A stretch of DNA of 64,000 nt from Allodiplogaster sudhausi (GCA_945643635.1 CALZFC010000248.1:6205501-6269500); one strand, 5' to 3'; positions 1-42,264 are shown, counted from the first letter of the stretch. Made by a program: numbers and translations. The notes: generated by a model not told the origin, from the letters alone.

Positions 1-29
1 CCGTAGTTAGGGAAGTTGGAATATTTTAC

Positions 30-714
30 CTCAGGAGTGGCCTGTGCGTTCTGATGAGTTCGCCAATGTCGAGACTGGCGAGGCGGCTCGCTGCAGTCGG
101 ATTCGATTCTCCGCTGGAGTCGATGGGAGCAGCCGACACCGGCGCTGTCTGACGCGCCACCGAGTGACGAAGCACTACGGCCAACGCATCGGAAGCAGAG
201 ACGCGCGCGTCCCATGACAGACTCTCGAGGTGGGCGCAGAGTACCTGGTGGTGGGGGGATAAGTACACCCTGTAATCTGGGCCAGGATGGCTGGCTATGG
301 CCCGAGCCAATTATCATGGGGAAAAATATAACAGTCTCGATATCAACTAAGAACTTTTGGTATTGTTGGCGCATTTGAGAAGGAATAATGCTAGTATCGA
401 GCCAGGCATTGGGTTATAAAAAAAAAAGAAGAAAAAAGATAAAATGGAATATTCGAATCCATTCGAACCAATAAATGGAATATTCAAAACAGCCAACGGA
501 ATATTCGAACCAATAAATGGAATATTCGAACCAATAAATGGAATATTCGAACCAATAAATGGAATATTCGAACCAGCAAACGGAATATTCGAACCTGTAC
601 AACTCGCGGCTCGGTAACGGCATACGTCGCGAAGACTTCGACTGCCTCACGGCGAATCGTCCGATTCTTCCGCTCGAGTAGCTCGCCGAGGTGCGCGAGC
701 ACGTGTGCGGCCAT
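30..714 (-). CDS. BTAF1/MOT1-like TBP-associated ATPase, N-terminal HEAT-repeat part (partial)
   Basis: Two exons join in phase 0: 714-595 and 244-30. The second ends at a GT donor in phase 2, so the gene continues beyond the left edge. The start is the ATG at 714; the same exon is also open upstream to an acceptor at 760. The protein reads as two helical HEAT units: LGELLERKNRTIRREA, then VLCAHLESLSWDARVSASDA. This order, with WDxRxxAxxA in the second unit, matches the N-terminus of BTAF1/MOT1. A later stretch, RLASLDIGELIRTHRPLL, fits the next conserved BTAF1 segment. In that family the protein is a nuclear Snf2-type ATPase that removes TBP from DNA; the ATPase is not in this window. The gene faces away from the USP19-like gene. 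The family call is from memory of the motif pattern; another HEAT-repeat protein is possible. Confidence 0.55.
444..595. repeat. 21-bp intronic minisatellite abutting a splice donor
   Basis: About seven copies of a roughly 21-bp unit (on the plus strand CGAACCAATAAATGGAATATT with small variants). The array fills the start of the intron of the BTAF1-like gene. On the minus strand each unit carries the intron's own first bases (GGTTCGAATATTCC), so the array begins at the donor CAG|GTTCGAA. Confidence 0.85.
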
Positions 715-2019
715 CTGGTGGAAGGCAGCGGAATCGGACTTCTTGGCAAAGAGCCAAATCTGAAGAATAGGGATAAACCACTTTGATCCTAATAAGTAAA
801 CGAGCTTCCACAATGCCTACAAACGGTAGTGGCATATGCCTAAAGCCAAGCGGAAACGCGAAAAGAAGGATATAAGAGAGTGTGAATTAAATCGCTGATC
901 TGGCAATTTTAACGATCGTCAATAATGGCAAACAGTGGAATATTCTAAATCCACAGCGGAATATTCTAAATCCGTGCCAAAAATAACAGCTTACTCGAAA
1001 ATTGCGGAAAAAAACCAAATTTTTTAATTCACACTGTCTTATATGAAAAAGAAAAGTAAACGAAAAGCGACCAGAAAGCAGAAAAATAGACAAAAGAGAA
1101 GGGATGAATGGAATTCCGCCGCGGACAAATTAGTGAAGGGTGTGTTTTCCGATTTGCAAATGCATTGTATCAACACCAGGCTCAACCTTTAAATTTTATT
1201 TTTTTCAAAGTATTTCATATTAAGAGAAAACAATGGAATACTTGTTTATATGAAATAGATGAAAACATTTTGGAAATGAAATAGGAAAACATGGTAAACT
1301 ATCTACGTGCAGAATACACTGTAGTGTTTGCTACATGCTAAAATGCCTGGTGACTATCGAGCCGCGTAATTGAATTATATTTGTGTGGTGTGCGGCGGTC
1401 AGCTGAGTGCCCCCTTTGCTTGCGCATTTCCCCTGCATTTTCTCATCGTTTCCTTGGTTATTACTGTTTATTAAAGTCATCGTCACCTTTATTCGGCTAC
1501 GTTTACTCATTTTTTCACTTAGTGTTAGCAACTTTATGACTTCCTCCCAGAATGGAAGTCAAGCAACCACTTTCTAATGATTCCTTGTCTTTTGAAGCGC
1601 TGTAGTTAAGCGTTCTTCTTTCGTGTTGTTTCCTTCGAAAACCCGGCAAATTTGTTTAGTGCACATTTCCACATTCTTTCCTCAACCAATTACTATCGAA
1701 CTTTTCCAAAATGCACGTATATAAATCAAACAATCAATGGTTGCTTGCATCATTTCATTCGATCGCATGCAAAGAGGGTGTTGTTATGCACGATTTTCTC
1801 TCCTGTATTCTGCTACTACTGTTATCCTTCTCAACTATCTACTTTATTCTGACTCTCAAACGCATCGTTCGAGGTTTTCTTCATTTGTTGATTCGGTGTT
1901 ACCTGCGATTCGTAGCAAGTTGCTTTTCTTTTCCGCCGCGCCAAAACGGTTTGCATGCGATATTTCGTATATGACTCTGTCATGCCGTAGTTCCAATTCC
2001 AGGTAATTTCTCTACGGCC
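715..2019. promoter_or_regulatory. Divergent intergenic region between BTAF1-like and USP19-like genes
   Basis: No convincing coding sequence is seen between the two start codons at 714 (minus) and 2020 (plus). The stretch is AT-rich and contains scattered GGAATATTC motifs. It should hold both promoters. A good acceptor (CCAATTCCAG, ending at 2002) lies 18 bp before the USP19-like ATG. It could be a trans-splice site or the end of a 5' UTR intron; I cannot tell which. Confidence 0.4.
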
Positions 2020-30729
<28,710 letters not shown>

Positions 30730-31566
30730 AAGAGGGACATAATTTTGCCAAACAAGTTTATGACACAATCTCGCAATTTATATGTAGACACACGAGGATG
30801 TGAATATTTTTAAATTTATGTATACCTGTGAAGTTAGTCTTGTGCTACTTGGTGTCGCAAAGATGTCTTTTCATGTTTTGGCCCTTAATTAATTAATTCA
30901 AGAATGTTACTCGTAAGGCGTGTTTTTTTCTTTTGCTGCTTCTGCTTTCTTAACGAAATCCTCTTTTTTCTATACTTTTGCTTTCCCTGGCTCATTGCTT
31001 GTTTTTATCTCTACTCGCTCCTCTTCTCGCTATGGGAGAGCTCACATTTATTTGCCAATTCTGTTGGCAACTATGGGTAGCACACACGCATCCTTTGATT
31101 GATGACAAAAGAACGTTAATATTAAAAGAGTACGGTAACATGACACTTTATTATAGAGTAAGAACATCTTCTTGATTCGTCGCTAGTTTCAGTCCTCCTT
31201 ACTCGTGGACTCTTTTCTGATCATCAAAACGGCTAAATTCAAGTGCCCTGTTAGCTTGACGCATCTGTAATATTCTATACTTATATTCGAGATTAAAGGT
31301 ATAAAGTTTTTCCTATTTGCTCACGTTTGCATGCATTCCATTAGTTTTCCCCATCACAATGCATCCAAAGAAGTAGAAAAGCTTTCTCAAAGGAGACTCG
31401 TGCTTTATTTCGCAGAATTGGGGGTTCAGGATGCTGTACGTGAAAAAAGTATTTGAATTCTGACAGACCTTCAACTGTATGCTGACTGAACGTCCCCCCC
31501 CCCATTTTTTTCGTGCCTGTGAATGTTCATAGCACTCCAGGAACTCGCTCACTCGTTATCTCTCTT

Positions 31567-31608
<42 letters not shown>

Positions 31609-31979
31609 TTTTACAATCATTTTCTATTTTTAAACTCTTCTCTCTTATTCTCACACCCTTACAAAAAAGAGATAATGATAGCAGATCACAGTTGAGCATT
31701 CACAAGACAACGAGACGATTTGTTCGAGATGGAAATTAGAGGCTCGCTTGGACGATGATATTGAAGGATATGGAGGTAAAGAGAGAGAGAGAGAGATAGG
31801 AGAGATTAAATAGATGAAGAGAGGAAAAGAGTCAGAGCGACTAGGAGAAAGGGGCTGAGGGAGGGAGCAAGAGTGAGAACGAGTTCGAATTCATCATCAG
31901 CTAAAACTAACTAAAAGTAAATTTATTCATTTGCTGGACATTTTAAATAATTTTACTATTTTATCTGCTGGAGTTTGAA
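30730..31979. other. Intergenic region between USP19-like gene and receptor cluster
   Basis: No gene recognised. It contains a roughly 70-bp dispersed repeat at about 31010-31085 (CTCGCTCCTCTTCTCGCTAT core) that recurs at about 35240-35300 and 40620-40680. There is also a CT run at 31558-31605 and GA-rich DNA at 31775-31880. Confidence 0.5.
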
Positions 31980-32175
31980 GGCACCATGATTCCAGAGTTC
32001 GAACTAGAAAAGTCCTTGAAATGAAATCGTTGATGTCATTGTCTACCTTTTCAGTCTGAGGGCTTGCCGATTATTTTCCCACCGATTCTCTTGAACCCTC
32101 ACATTTTAGAAGTGTTTTGAATTATGGCGGGAAATTTATGCATAAAAATTCATTCTGGTGAGATTATAATCAAAA
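31920..32175 (-). pseudogene. 5'-flank relic of a chemoreceptor copy
   Basis: The stretch around GAAAAGTCCTTGAA and TGTCTACCTTTTCA matches the region 100-300 bp upstream of the start codons of the receptor copies at 34499 and 39778, in the same orientation. No coding exon follows it on the left. It is a leftover promoter-side fragment of a lost copy, directly joined to the 3' flank of the next copy. Confidence 0.6.
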
Positions 32176-32399
32176 ATGAAAATATAATTACATTTGTATA
32201 CGTAATAAGAAATGAAAACATAAATACATTTGTATAAGTATTTTGTTAATGCCAACTATGTCTTTAATTGTGGTTTCCAATAATTCTGCTTCAGCAGAAT
32301 TAAACACGCAAATTTGAAGAAGTGTCGGAGCAAATCAAAATATTTTTGAGATCGAAGAAGAAATTTCACTAAAGATTATACTCGTGGACGCATATTAGT

Positions 32400-34499
32400 T
32401 CAAAACGCCGATATCGCTGAATCTTGAATGCCGATCTGTCCGTTGGGACGAGAGTAGAGAGAGAAGAGACGACAGCGAACTTCCTCAAGCGATGTGATAA
32501 TTGATTGTGTGTTTATTAATTAGAATAAGTTCATGAAATGAAGATTAAAAATTAGTCCATGGAAATGAGAAGAATTAAATCTACACCTTTACAAAGAAGA
32601 TGACGATGATTGCGTCGGCCACGGGTAACCAAGCGAAGAGCAGAGGAGCGAGAGCTTGGAGGTCGAAACCGAAGTCCAATAGCGGAGCGAGGAATGAAAG
32701 AGTTATTGGCAGGTGGGGAGTCAAGAAGGGCACTGCCATCTGGAAATATTGAAACAATTATAAAATTTTAAATTGCAGTTTAGCTAGAGACCTGAAGAAC
32801 AGTCATAATGGTAAGTCGAGTGTGAAGGCGCTGGTCTGCTCCGACATTGAACCCTTATGAGAGGAGAGATATCGCGAGATGGAAACGGAGGAGGAGACGC
32901 AGGCAAGCAGAGATGAAACGAGCATGGCCACCAGCAAGAAGGAAACAGCCAGAGAATGAGCACGCCGCATAGGTTGTGGATGCTACAGCAAATGTATGTA
33001 CAAAAAGTAAATTGATCTATTTTGAGAATACTCTTCAGTTGTAAATTCAAGTTGTTTGTCGACCTGGCAAAATTATGTGATAATAGAAATGTTTTCCGAA
33101 CATAAAAACTTACCTTATATGTGAAATATGTGTTTAATGAAATTTCTGTTGCCCATGCTTCTATGCATATGGTGGAGAAGAGCACTGTCCAGAAAGATGC
33201 GCAGATTTCGAGCGCCACTAACACTGGCAAGAACGCTCTCCATTTCATTTGTGGAGACGTGAAAGGTCTGAAGATGTTTCGTATTTTGGTAGTCATTATG
33301 TTACACATGTAGGAAGTTATGTTACATATCACGTTAGTTAAATATTATTTTCTAATATTATTCGTTAATACTTTTCTTTAAATTCGCATACAATAAGAAA
33401 TATTATATATTGAGCTAGATAAATATTATACATATACATACTTTTTCCTCAAAATAAAAAAATGAACTCACTCTCATACCTACAGATTATGTTATAAATG
33501 ACCATAGCGTCGCAAATCTCCTCCACCCGGCAGGTCGTGTCTCTCACTTTTAAACACTCTCTCGCTGTCTCTGTCCTCCCGCGAAGGTGGCCGGACATCA
33601 TTTTGCCGGGTGGAGGGTGCAGGAACCCCGCGAGATCTGTCGGCAGATGCGTTAGAGATAGAGAAATAGGACATTTTCGTATGAGATTCAGACGTTTCCA
33701 GGTGAGGGAAGCCCCGGGAGTTCTCTCCCCAAAAAAGCGACACTTTGCTACGGCGGCTGAGTACAAAAAAAACATCAATTTTCTTAACCTTGTTAATCAG
33801 CAATTAACATTGTTAATTGCGGAACACCGAAAAGACCGCAATTTTTTAAATTTGCTGCAGCTCTGCGTACTCTCATTCCCGCATGCAATGTTTCGCAACT
33901 ACATATTTTCTGCGCCGCTACCCGGAAAGACGCGGCAGGTCAAACTCGAATTATCACTTTTTTCACGGCGCTTTTTCCTTCTTTGAGATAACGATTACAG
34001 TTTAATGACCATTATTATTGAACAGAAACGACAACTAACAGGCATGCTGAAAGCGTAGAGAAATGAGAAAAAGACGTTAGCAAGTGCGGCATGTTGGAGG
34101 AGCAGTCGAAGAGAGCCGATGCGATCTTCGCCTGCTGCAGTTTCTCAATCTCAGAAATTGCAATTTTTAATCTGTTCTAGCGGAAGGCCCACTTTTTTGA
34201 GCACTAACAATAAGCGGATGGTAAGAAAGTAACTTAACATTTACGAAAAACTGCGATGTGATTAATGTAAATTCAAGTAGTTTTTACTTCATTTCGAGAA
34301 GAATGTTGAAATAGTAAACATATTTTCAGATCCTACCTCCTTTTCGGAAGGTTAGAACGGCGAAGACGGAAGAGTTGGCAAGAAGCGAGAGAACCAATGC
34401 GAGCAGAGCGTTGACGATGCCAACTGGACCGACGTAAATTTCGATGTAGCAGATCACCTGTAGGCTCGAGCAGTTTAATTCACCCTTTTCGAAAACCAT
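32400..34499 (-). pseudogene. Serpentine chemoreceptor-like pseudogene, copy A
   Basis: Exons 1 (34499-34337), 2 (34131-34040), 4 (33267-33114), 5 (32982-32792), 6 (32739-32587) and 7 (32483-32400) align one-to-one with the intact copy at 37963-39778 and are otherwise open. Two lesions kill it. Exon 3, which carries TM3 and the HRY motif, is missing and replaced by unrelated DNA at about 33490-34010. Exon 5 has lost one base in the Arg codon after GSMSEQT, shifting the frame in the third intracellular loop. The product family would be a chemosensory 7TM receptor in cilia of sensory neurons; that role is inferred from the family only. Confidence 0.8.
33490..34010. mobile_element. Unidentified insertion replacing receptor exon 3
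   Basis: About 500 bp with no similarity to the other receptor copies fills the place of exon 3 in copy A. It holds a perfect 13-bp inverted repeat (CCTCCACCCGGCA at 33520-33532 and its complement at 33604-33616). A fully open but unrecognised frame of 162 codons (33498-33986, plus) spans it. No clear ends or target duplication are visible. Confidence 0.4.
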
Positions 34500-35787
34500 T
34501 CGATGGACGTTTTGCTGAAATTTTACTATTTATCTGCATGTTTTTCATGCGCATGATGTAGTTCTAAAGGAAATGAATTGTCCAGAGTTAGACAATTGAC
34601 CTGAAAAAGTCTATGAATTGAAAGCGCCGTTGCCTTTTTATTATGTCTGCTAAATATTTTCGCACTGACTTGGTCGTTCTCATGAACCTCACATTTTAGA
34701 CATTTTGAATAATGCTGGGAATTCTATATATAAACATTCTGAGAACAGGATGACAGATGAAGATGTATGACATATAATGACAACATTATTACCATCATCA
34801 ATGTTGGCTGTAAAATTCGTAAACGTAACAAACGTAGTATAACGTATGCATTCTTTCAGCAGTATATTAGTACGATGACATAACTTAAGTTAGAAGAAAA
34901 ACAAATTATAAGCAGAAGACGAGTCGTGGGATAGAAGGGAAAGTAGGAATTATAATAATTATATTATCTGCCCTATTCCTTCCCGAAGTACATCCCGAAG
35001 TCCGCAAAGTCCCATCTACTATATAAAACCATTTTCTCCTTGCATACATGTTTTGGTTCCGTTTTCGTCTCTGGTTATCGTCTCTGGTTAGTGATTGTCG
35101 AATTGCTGCCACTTGTCGTCGTTCCTTCTTCCCCTCCCTTACAGGTTCCGGCGGTGTTCGGATCTGCACGGCCAGTGAAAGTATGAGAGAGTTAGGTGTG
35201 TGAAGTTATGCTTCCTTTTATTGCTTCCCCGTTGCTCATTACTGTCTTATTACTACTCGCTCCTCTTCTCGCTATGGAAGAGCTCTCGTTTATTCGCCAA
35301 TTCTGTTGCGCTTGCATCGTTTGATTGATGACAAAAGAACGTTGAAAAAATTCGGAAACAGACAAAAGAAATATAATGTACATATACTTTTAGTAGAACT
35401 TTACATTCCTTTCATTCGAAGGAAAACATAGTGTTTCTGTTAAAGGAGCCGTACACGGAATATATAATGTCTTATGTTTTTAAATCAGTCTGTCCGTTCA
35501 GACTAGAAAGATCGATGAGTGAAACAAGAATTGAATTTGATTAAGTCTAAGCCGAGATAATCTCATTTTCTTTAGACGGATTACTGTAAAAAATTTGGCC
35601 CGAGTGCATGTGCACCCAGCGCACTCTTGCACATTTGGTCTTTGTCGAACTCGAGTGCGTATTTGGTGCGAATAGTTCGTAGGATGCATTGGAAGGACAT
35701 GCAGGATGGCTACGTGATCACACGAACATTTTGTGATTTAGAATTCGTATGTATGTTCCAAGCGCTTATATGGAATGTTTACAGAAA

Positions 35788-35824
<37 letters not shown>

Positions 35825-36365
35825 GAGAGCGACGGCAAGAGAATGGAAAGAGAGAGATAGAGCGAGAATGGAGAGAGAGAAGAGTTTTGCGGATCGTGAC
35901 CACTTCACTAATAAATATATATCAGTCAGTCTAACATAAAATCTGCTCCATCTTTACGTCCCTGCTTTCCTGTCCTGCCTGGTCTCTTCATTTCCTACGA
36001 CCCTCCCATTCCTTGCTCCTTTTTCGTTCTGTTACTCTATATGCCGATCAATATGCCGAGCCGGTGTCTCCGCACTGTAGAAGAGGGCCATGCTGAGATA
36101 TTACGAATGTAGAGTTACAGATCCCAGAGAAATATTCAACAAATCAGCAACTGCTTGAAATCCTCGAACATCCATCCTCGGACCTCTTCCCCCCCCACAA
36201 AGCCTGAACCAAGGTACCATCAACCAATTTCGCCTTATTTTCACCAACATCTCAAGGAATACTCAAGGAACTAGACAGATGCAACAAAATTTATAAATGT
36301 CGCCTCAAATAACAATGGTATAACAAAGACTGTGCGAGATTGAGACATGAGGGCAGTCCGGAGAT
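34500..36365. other. Intergenic spacer upstream of copy A
   Basis: The first 300 bp resemble the 5' flanks of the other receptor copies (for example GAATTGTCCAGAGTTAGACA). Further on lie a copy of the dispersed 70-bp repeat (35240-35300) and a GA run at 35788-35880. No gene is seen. Confidence 0.5.
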
Positions 36366-37440
<1,075 letters not shown>

Positions 37441-37962
37441 ATGGCGGAGTAGCTGGATAAGAGGTTACTGAAGAGACAAAACTAAATATCCATGATAATA
37501 ATCAAAACTAAAACCAAAAACAACGTAAAACAATAAACATTACACGATGACAAGCGGCGAAATAAAACTTCACGCTGATTTTAGTGTGGTCAAAATGTCG
37601 TGGTGCAGAGTGCATCCAAAATTATGGGTGCCGGAAAATAGAAAACAGAACGGCCAAATTTTTTTTCCGCAGATTTGAATCGTGGCATTTTGGTTACTGT
37701 AATCTTATTCCGTGTTCGGTTCCTTTAAATGTGGCGTGTTCATTCTTCGCTTCTTTCTTGAGGGTCGTTATCGCCTCTGAGTTCTTCTTGCGAAAACGTG
37801 TGAGAATTGTTGTCTCGCTCTCGCATCTGAGAGGGTACCATGGGTACCAATGGTAAGATAGAGACAAAATGTAGGGTGTACGTTCTGTAACATTTTAACG
37901 GTTTTTTCACGTGAAGATATTTGAATTTTCTTAATTGCCTAGAAATGTTTGTCGCACAAAGT

Positions 37963-39778
37963 TTACATAACAGCAATTGTCGTAAGGGCAGCATCGCTCC
38001 GTCCGTTGGGACGCGAACAGTAAGAGAAAAGGCTTGATCGAACATCCTCAATAATGACAAAAATTGAGCTTTTCAGGTCTATCTTTGATTACAAGGAAAT
38101 TCATCAGTAACAATTACTGCGTACGAACCTTAACAAAGAAGATGACAATGATTGGATCGGCCACGGGAGACCAGGCGAAGAGCAGAGGAACGAGCGCCTG
38201 GAGGTCGAAACTGAAGGTCGTTAGCGGAACGAGGAAGGAAAGAGTGATGGGAAGGTGAAGAGTCACGAAGGGAACTGCCATCTGACAAAATTGAAACTGT
38301 TATAAAAATGTACTTGTATCCAAATTAAATATGCCTCCAATTATTGGTACCAATGAAGGTGCAGTTTTCCCGACCTGAAGAACAGTCATGATGGTGAGTC
38401 GCGTGTGGAGGCATCTGGTCTGCTCCGACATTGAACCCTTATGAGAGGAGAGAAATCGCGAGATGGAAACGGAGGAGGAGACGCAGGCAAGCAGAGAGGA
38501 GAGGAGCATGGCCATCAGCAAGGATACAACAGCCAGAGTAAGAGCAGGATCTCCGTACTACAAGGGGAACACACAGTAAATAGATCTATTTTTAGAATAC
38601 ACTTCATGAATAAATTGGCATTGCTCAATAAATTGAAAATACTCTCTTATCTATCTGTAAACATGAGTAAAATGACTGTATGGCCAAGAGTTGCAAAACA
38701 TAAAGACTCACCACATACGTGAGAAATGTGGATGTTGAACCATCTCCAGCCGATATTTCCACGCTTGCGGTGTAGAAGAGCGCAGTACAAGAAGATGCGC
38801 AGATTTCTAGCGCCACCAAAACTGGCAAGAATGTTCTCCATCTCAATCGTGGAGACATGAAAGGTCTGAAGATGTTTATTTCTTTGGTTGTCATTATGTT
38901 ACACGTTTACCTATCACATATCAAATTGCATCTGAATACTTTTTTTAGCTTACAAGGGAACTCTCTCGCTCTTATATGCCTGCAGATTGAGATGTAGCGG
39001 TGCGCAAAATGCACAGTTGGCCGCATGAGACTTCCGGCGAGCGCGAAGAAGAAAAGATACAACAATATTTGCACATGCGGGAAAAGACCTTCCGTTGATA
39101 TTTCCACAATGGCATTCACCGACAACACCAGCTGAATAAGTAATCTTCTTGTAGCATAACTTTCTTTTATAATTTTCTTTTAGAATCGACGAAAAGAGAA
39201 CGAAAAATTTCATATTGCGGCAGCCAACAGTTTTCAACGCCACTACATGAGAATTTATTTCATGGCCAATTGCCTCTTAAAGATTAAGTTTAAGATATAT
39301 GTATCAATTCTATATCCATGTTTATTGAGGAGAAACAATAACTGACTGGCATTGAGAACGCGTAGAGAAATGAGAAAAAGACGTTAGCAAGCGCGGCATG
39401 TTGGAGAAGCAGACGGAGAGAGCCGAGGCGATCTTCGACTGCTGGTGTTTCTCAATCGCAGAAATTGAAAATTTTTATGTTTTCAAGCAGAGTAGATTGT
39501 AAGCTTTTTACATAAAACAGCAATGCGAATTTTAAGTACTTTTTATATTTTTTTTTTACTTCATTTCGTTGAGAATATTGAAAAGGCAGATGCTTATATT
39601 ATTTCAAGATCCTACCTCCGAATCGGAAGGTTAGAACGGCGAAGACGGCCGAGTTGGCTAGAATTGAGAGTGATAAGGCGAGCAGAGCGTTGACGGTACC
39701 AACTGGTCCGACGAAGACCTCGACGTAGCAGGCGAACGGTTCGCTTGAGCAGTCCAACAAATCCTTTCGGATAACCAT
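37963..39778 (-). CDS. Nematode-type serpentine (7TM) chemoreceptor, copy B, the only intact copy
   Basis: Seven exons join in perfect phase to 326 codons: 39778-39616, 39438-39347, 39131-38980, 38865-38712, 38558-38376, 38281-38129, 38046-37963 (TAA). Landmarks: TM1 after VGPVGTVNALLALS; TM2 LLLQHAALANVFFSFLYAF; TM3 ending in RPTVHFAHRYISICR, with HRY at the place of the DRY motif; TM5 LLMAMLLSSLLACVS; loop 3 GSMSEQTRCLHTR; TM6 after LHLPITLSFL; TM7 LLFAWSPVADPIIVIFFVK; short tail SRPNG. The shape and the SxxTxxLH loop fit the Str/Srd/Srh/Sri superfamily of nematode chemoreceptors; I cannot choose the subfamily. One oddity: the exon 3 donor reads CAG|GCATAT where the sister copies with a readable donor have CAG|GT or TAG|GT. 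Expression therefore depends on a weak GC donor. Confidence 0.85.
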
Positions 39779-40699
39779 TTGCTGCAATTTACATGTTATC
39801 TGCAGGACTTTCACACACATCATGATGTACTTCTTAAAGAAATCTATAGTCAAGATTTAGACAATAGAAATAGAAAAGTCCTTGAAGTGAATGCGTCGTT
39901 GTCTTTGTCTACCTTTTCATTCTGAGGCCACTCCGACTATTTTAGCAACTATTTTTTGACGTTGTGAATTATGTTGAGAAATCTATGCATATAAAAACTT
40001 TCCCAAGTCAGGATGAAAAACGGAAAGGTATTACATACATACATACATGTGTATGTTAACGCCAACATTATTAGCGCCAGTAATTGCAGCCTCCTACATT
40101 GTTACTTTAGATCGGTCGAAACACAATCCATAAAACTGGTAAATATAACGAACGATCCACTACTTCTAGCTGTACATTAGTACGATGACGTCCCTTACAT
40201 TAGAAGGAAAACACCGTCTTTTTGTCACATGTGTTGTCTTCATTCTTTTTTTCTTTCTTGCCTATTGTCTGAGCAAACCAAGGACTTGTTGTCTCACTTT
40301 GCTTCTGAGTACACAATGGGTACCTTACAATTGGCCAGAGAAGCCAGAGAGCTGCAAAGTCCAAACAAGACGCTACGCTTGTACAAGACATGTTATTGTC
40401 CAAAACACGCCGGAAACATATGTTAAACATATGTCAGCAAATATTTTTAAAAGAAAAAGGCGAATATATTTCGCCAAATTTGATTTTCACGTAATAAAGA
40501 ATGCTCCTAGGTAAGGCTGATTTTGTTTTTGCGACTTCCGCATTCATATCAAGCTCCCTTTTCCAACATACATTCATACATTCATTGCTTCCGCTGGCTC
40601 ACAATCAGTGCTAACTTGTCTTATTTCAACTTGCTCCTCCTCTCGCTATTGGTTCATCTAACTTCGCCAATTCGGTTGGTAAGTATATACATATATGTA
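39779..40699. other. Receptor 5' flank and spacer
   Basis: The first 400 bp form the upstream region shared among receptor copies (TTTCTTTAAGAAGTACATCAT on the coding strand near the ATG). At about 40270-40330 is one of the inter-copy spacer repeats (TTGTCTCACTTTGCTTCTGA, then a GGGTACC). At 40620-40680 is the dispersed 70-bp repeat. No coding region is supported. Confidence 0.5.
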
Positions 40700-42256
40700 C
40701 AGTACTGGCCAAAAGGTTATCATATTTTGGTTTTTCATGCATAACTTTTTTCAAAGTTGAGGCAAGTCTATGAAACTTTCAGGGTTTCTTCCTTATAATG
40801 TCAGACTTCAAGTAGCATAATATTGGTTTAATTGACACACTATTGATTGAGAACAAAAATCAATAACTCAAATCACCAGATTGTACATTTAGACATAATG
40901 GAGGAAATAATTTATTTTTTTGAAAATCGGGCAGTTTTTATTGGAATTTCATGTTAGTTGCGTTGTAGAACATTCCGACCATAACTTTTGGTTTAAACTC
41001 GAATTTTAGAAATGCTTTTACATGCTACCTGCCTCCAGTACACGGTTAATGCACTCGGCCTGTGATTCAGAAGGTGCAAGTGGATAAAATCGACCATTTA
41101 CCACTGTACTTATAGTAATAATGACTTTTACATATTACTATTGAACAAATTCAGATGGTTTGTTGAGCTGTGGAAATTAGATGCAATTTATTTGGGTGCA
41201 TTTTGACCAGCGCGGACAACTTTCGACCGCTGCGCAGAAGTGCTCAAAGTGGTGTTGTGCTGGAGTCCGCCTTCCAAAAACGCTTTTTCCTCTTTCTAAT
41301 GATAGCTGATAGGCTTTTCCATATTCCGCACCCTTATTTCATTCTCATCTTCATGAAACCACAAGGAACTGTAGATCGTTTGAAGGTGCACCAGGGAAAG
41401 AATAGTACTGTATCCTACAAGGCAGTAAAATGAAAGCCGAATAATTAAAGATCGAGTCAAAAATAACTTAAGTCAAAACAGAAGAGCGCTCAGTAATCGC
41501 CTAAATCCCAAAAAAAAACAAATTTAATGTTGTTATTGATCTAGAACAGACAGCTTTCACATACAGCGTTACACTCTGACAGGGTTACATGAAAACGATC
41601 TACACTTCCTTGTGGTCTCATGAAGCCAGGAATGAAATAATCCTGCTAAATATGGAAGAGCCTTTCAGCAATCATTCGAGAGATGCGAAAGCGTTTTTGA
41701 AAGGTGGACTCCTGCACAACACCTCTTTGAGCACTTCTGCGCAGCGGTCGAAAGTTGCCCGCACTGTTCAAAATGCACTCAAATAAATTGCATCTAATTT
41801 CCACAGCACAACAAACAATCTGAATTTGTTCAATAATAACCTGCGAATATGTAAAAGTCATTATTACTATAAGTACAGTGGTAAATGGTCTATTTTATCC
41901 ACTTGCACCTTCTGAATCTCAGGCCGAGTGCATTAACCGTGTACTGGAGGCAGGTAGCATGTAAAAGCATTTCTAAAATTCGAGTTTAGACCAAAAGTTA
42001 TGGTCGGAATGTTCTACAACGCTGCCCGATTTTCAAAGAAATAAATTATTTCCTCCATTACGTCTAAATGTACAATCTGGTGATTTGAGTAATTGATTTT
42101 TGTTCTCATTCAATAGTGTGTCAATTAAACCAATATTATGCTACTTGAAGTCTGACATTATAAGGAAGAAACCCTGAAAGTTTCATAGACTTGCCTCAAC
42201 TTTGAAAAAAGTTATGCATGAAAAATCAAAATATGATAACCTTTTGGCCAGTACTG
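40700..42256. mobile_element. Tc1/mariner-like palindromic (foldback) element, 1557 bp
   Basis: The ends read CAGTACTGGCCAAAAGGTTA on the left and its complement on the right, flanked on both sides by TA, the classical Tc1/mariner target duplication (40698-40699 and 42257-42258). The two arms, about 680 bp (40700-41380) and 660 bp (41597-42256), are near-perfect inverted copies around a loop of roughly 215 bp. No transposase frame is left; the ORFs within are mirror images of each other. It is a non-autonomous element made by inverted duplication of a Tc1-like end. Confidence 0.9.
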
Positions 42257-42264
42257 TATGTATG

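Noticed and set aside
33498..33986. 162-codon open frame as a real gene
   Set aside because: It sits in the insertion that replaced a receptor exon and has no recognisable motif; left as part of that insertion.
41170..41861. Coding frames inside the palindromic element as transposase remnants
   Set aside because: They are mirror images of each other in the two arms and show no transposase motif that I can recognise.
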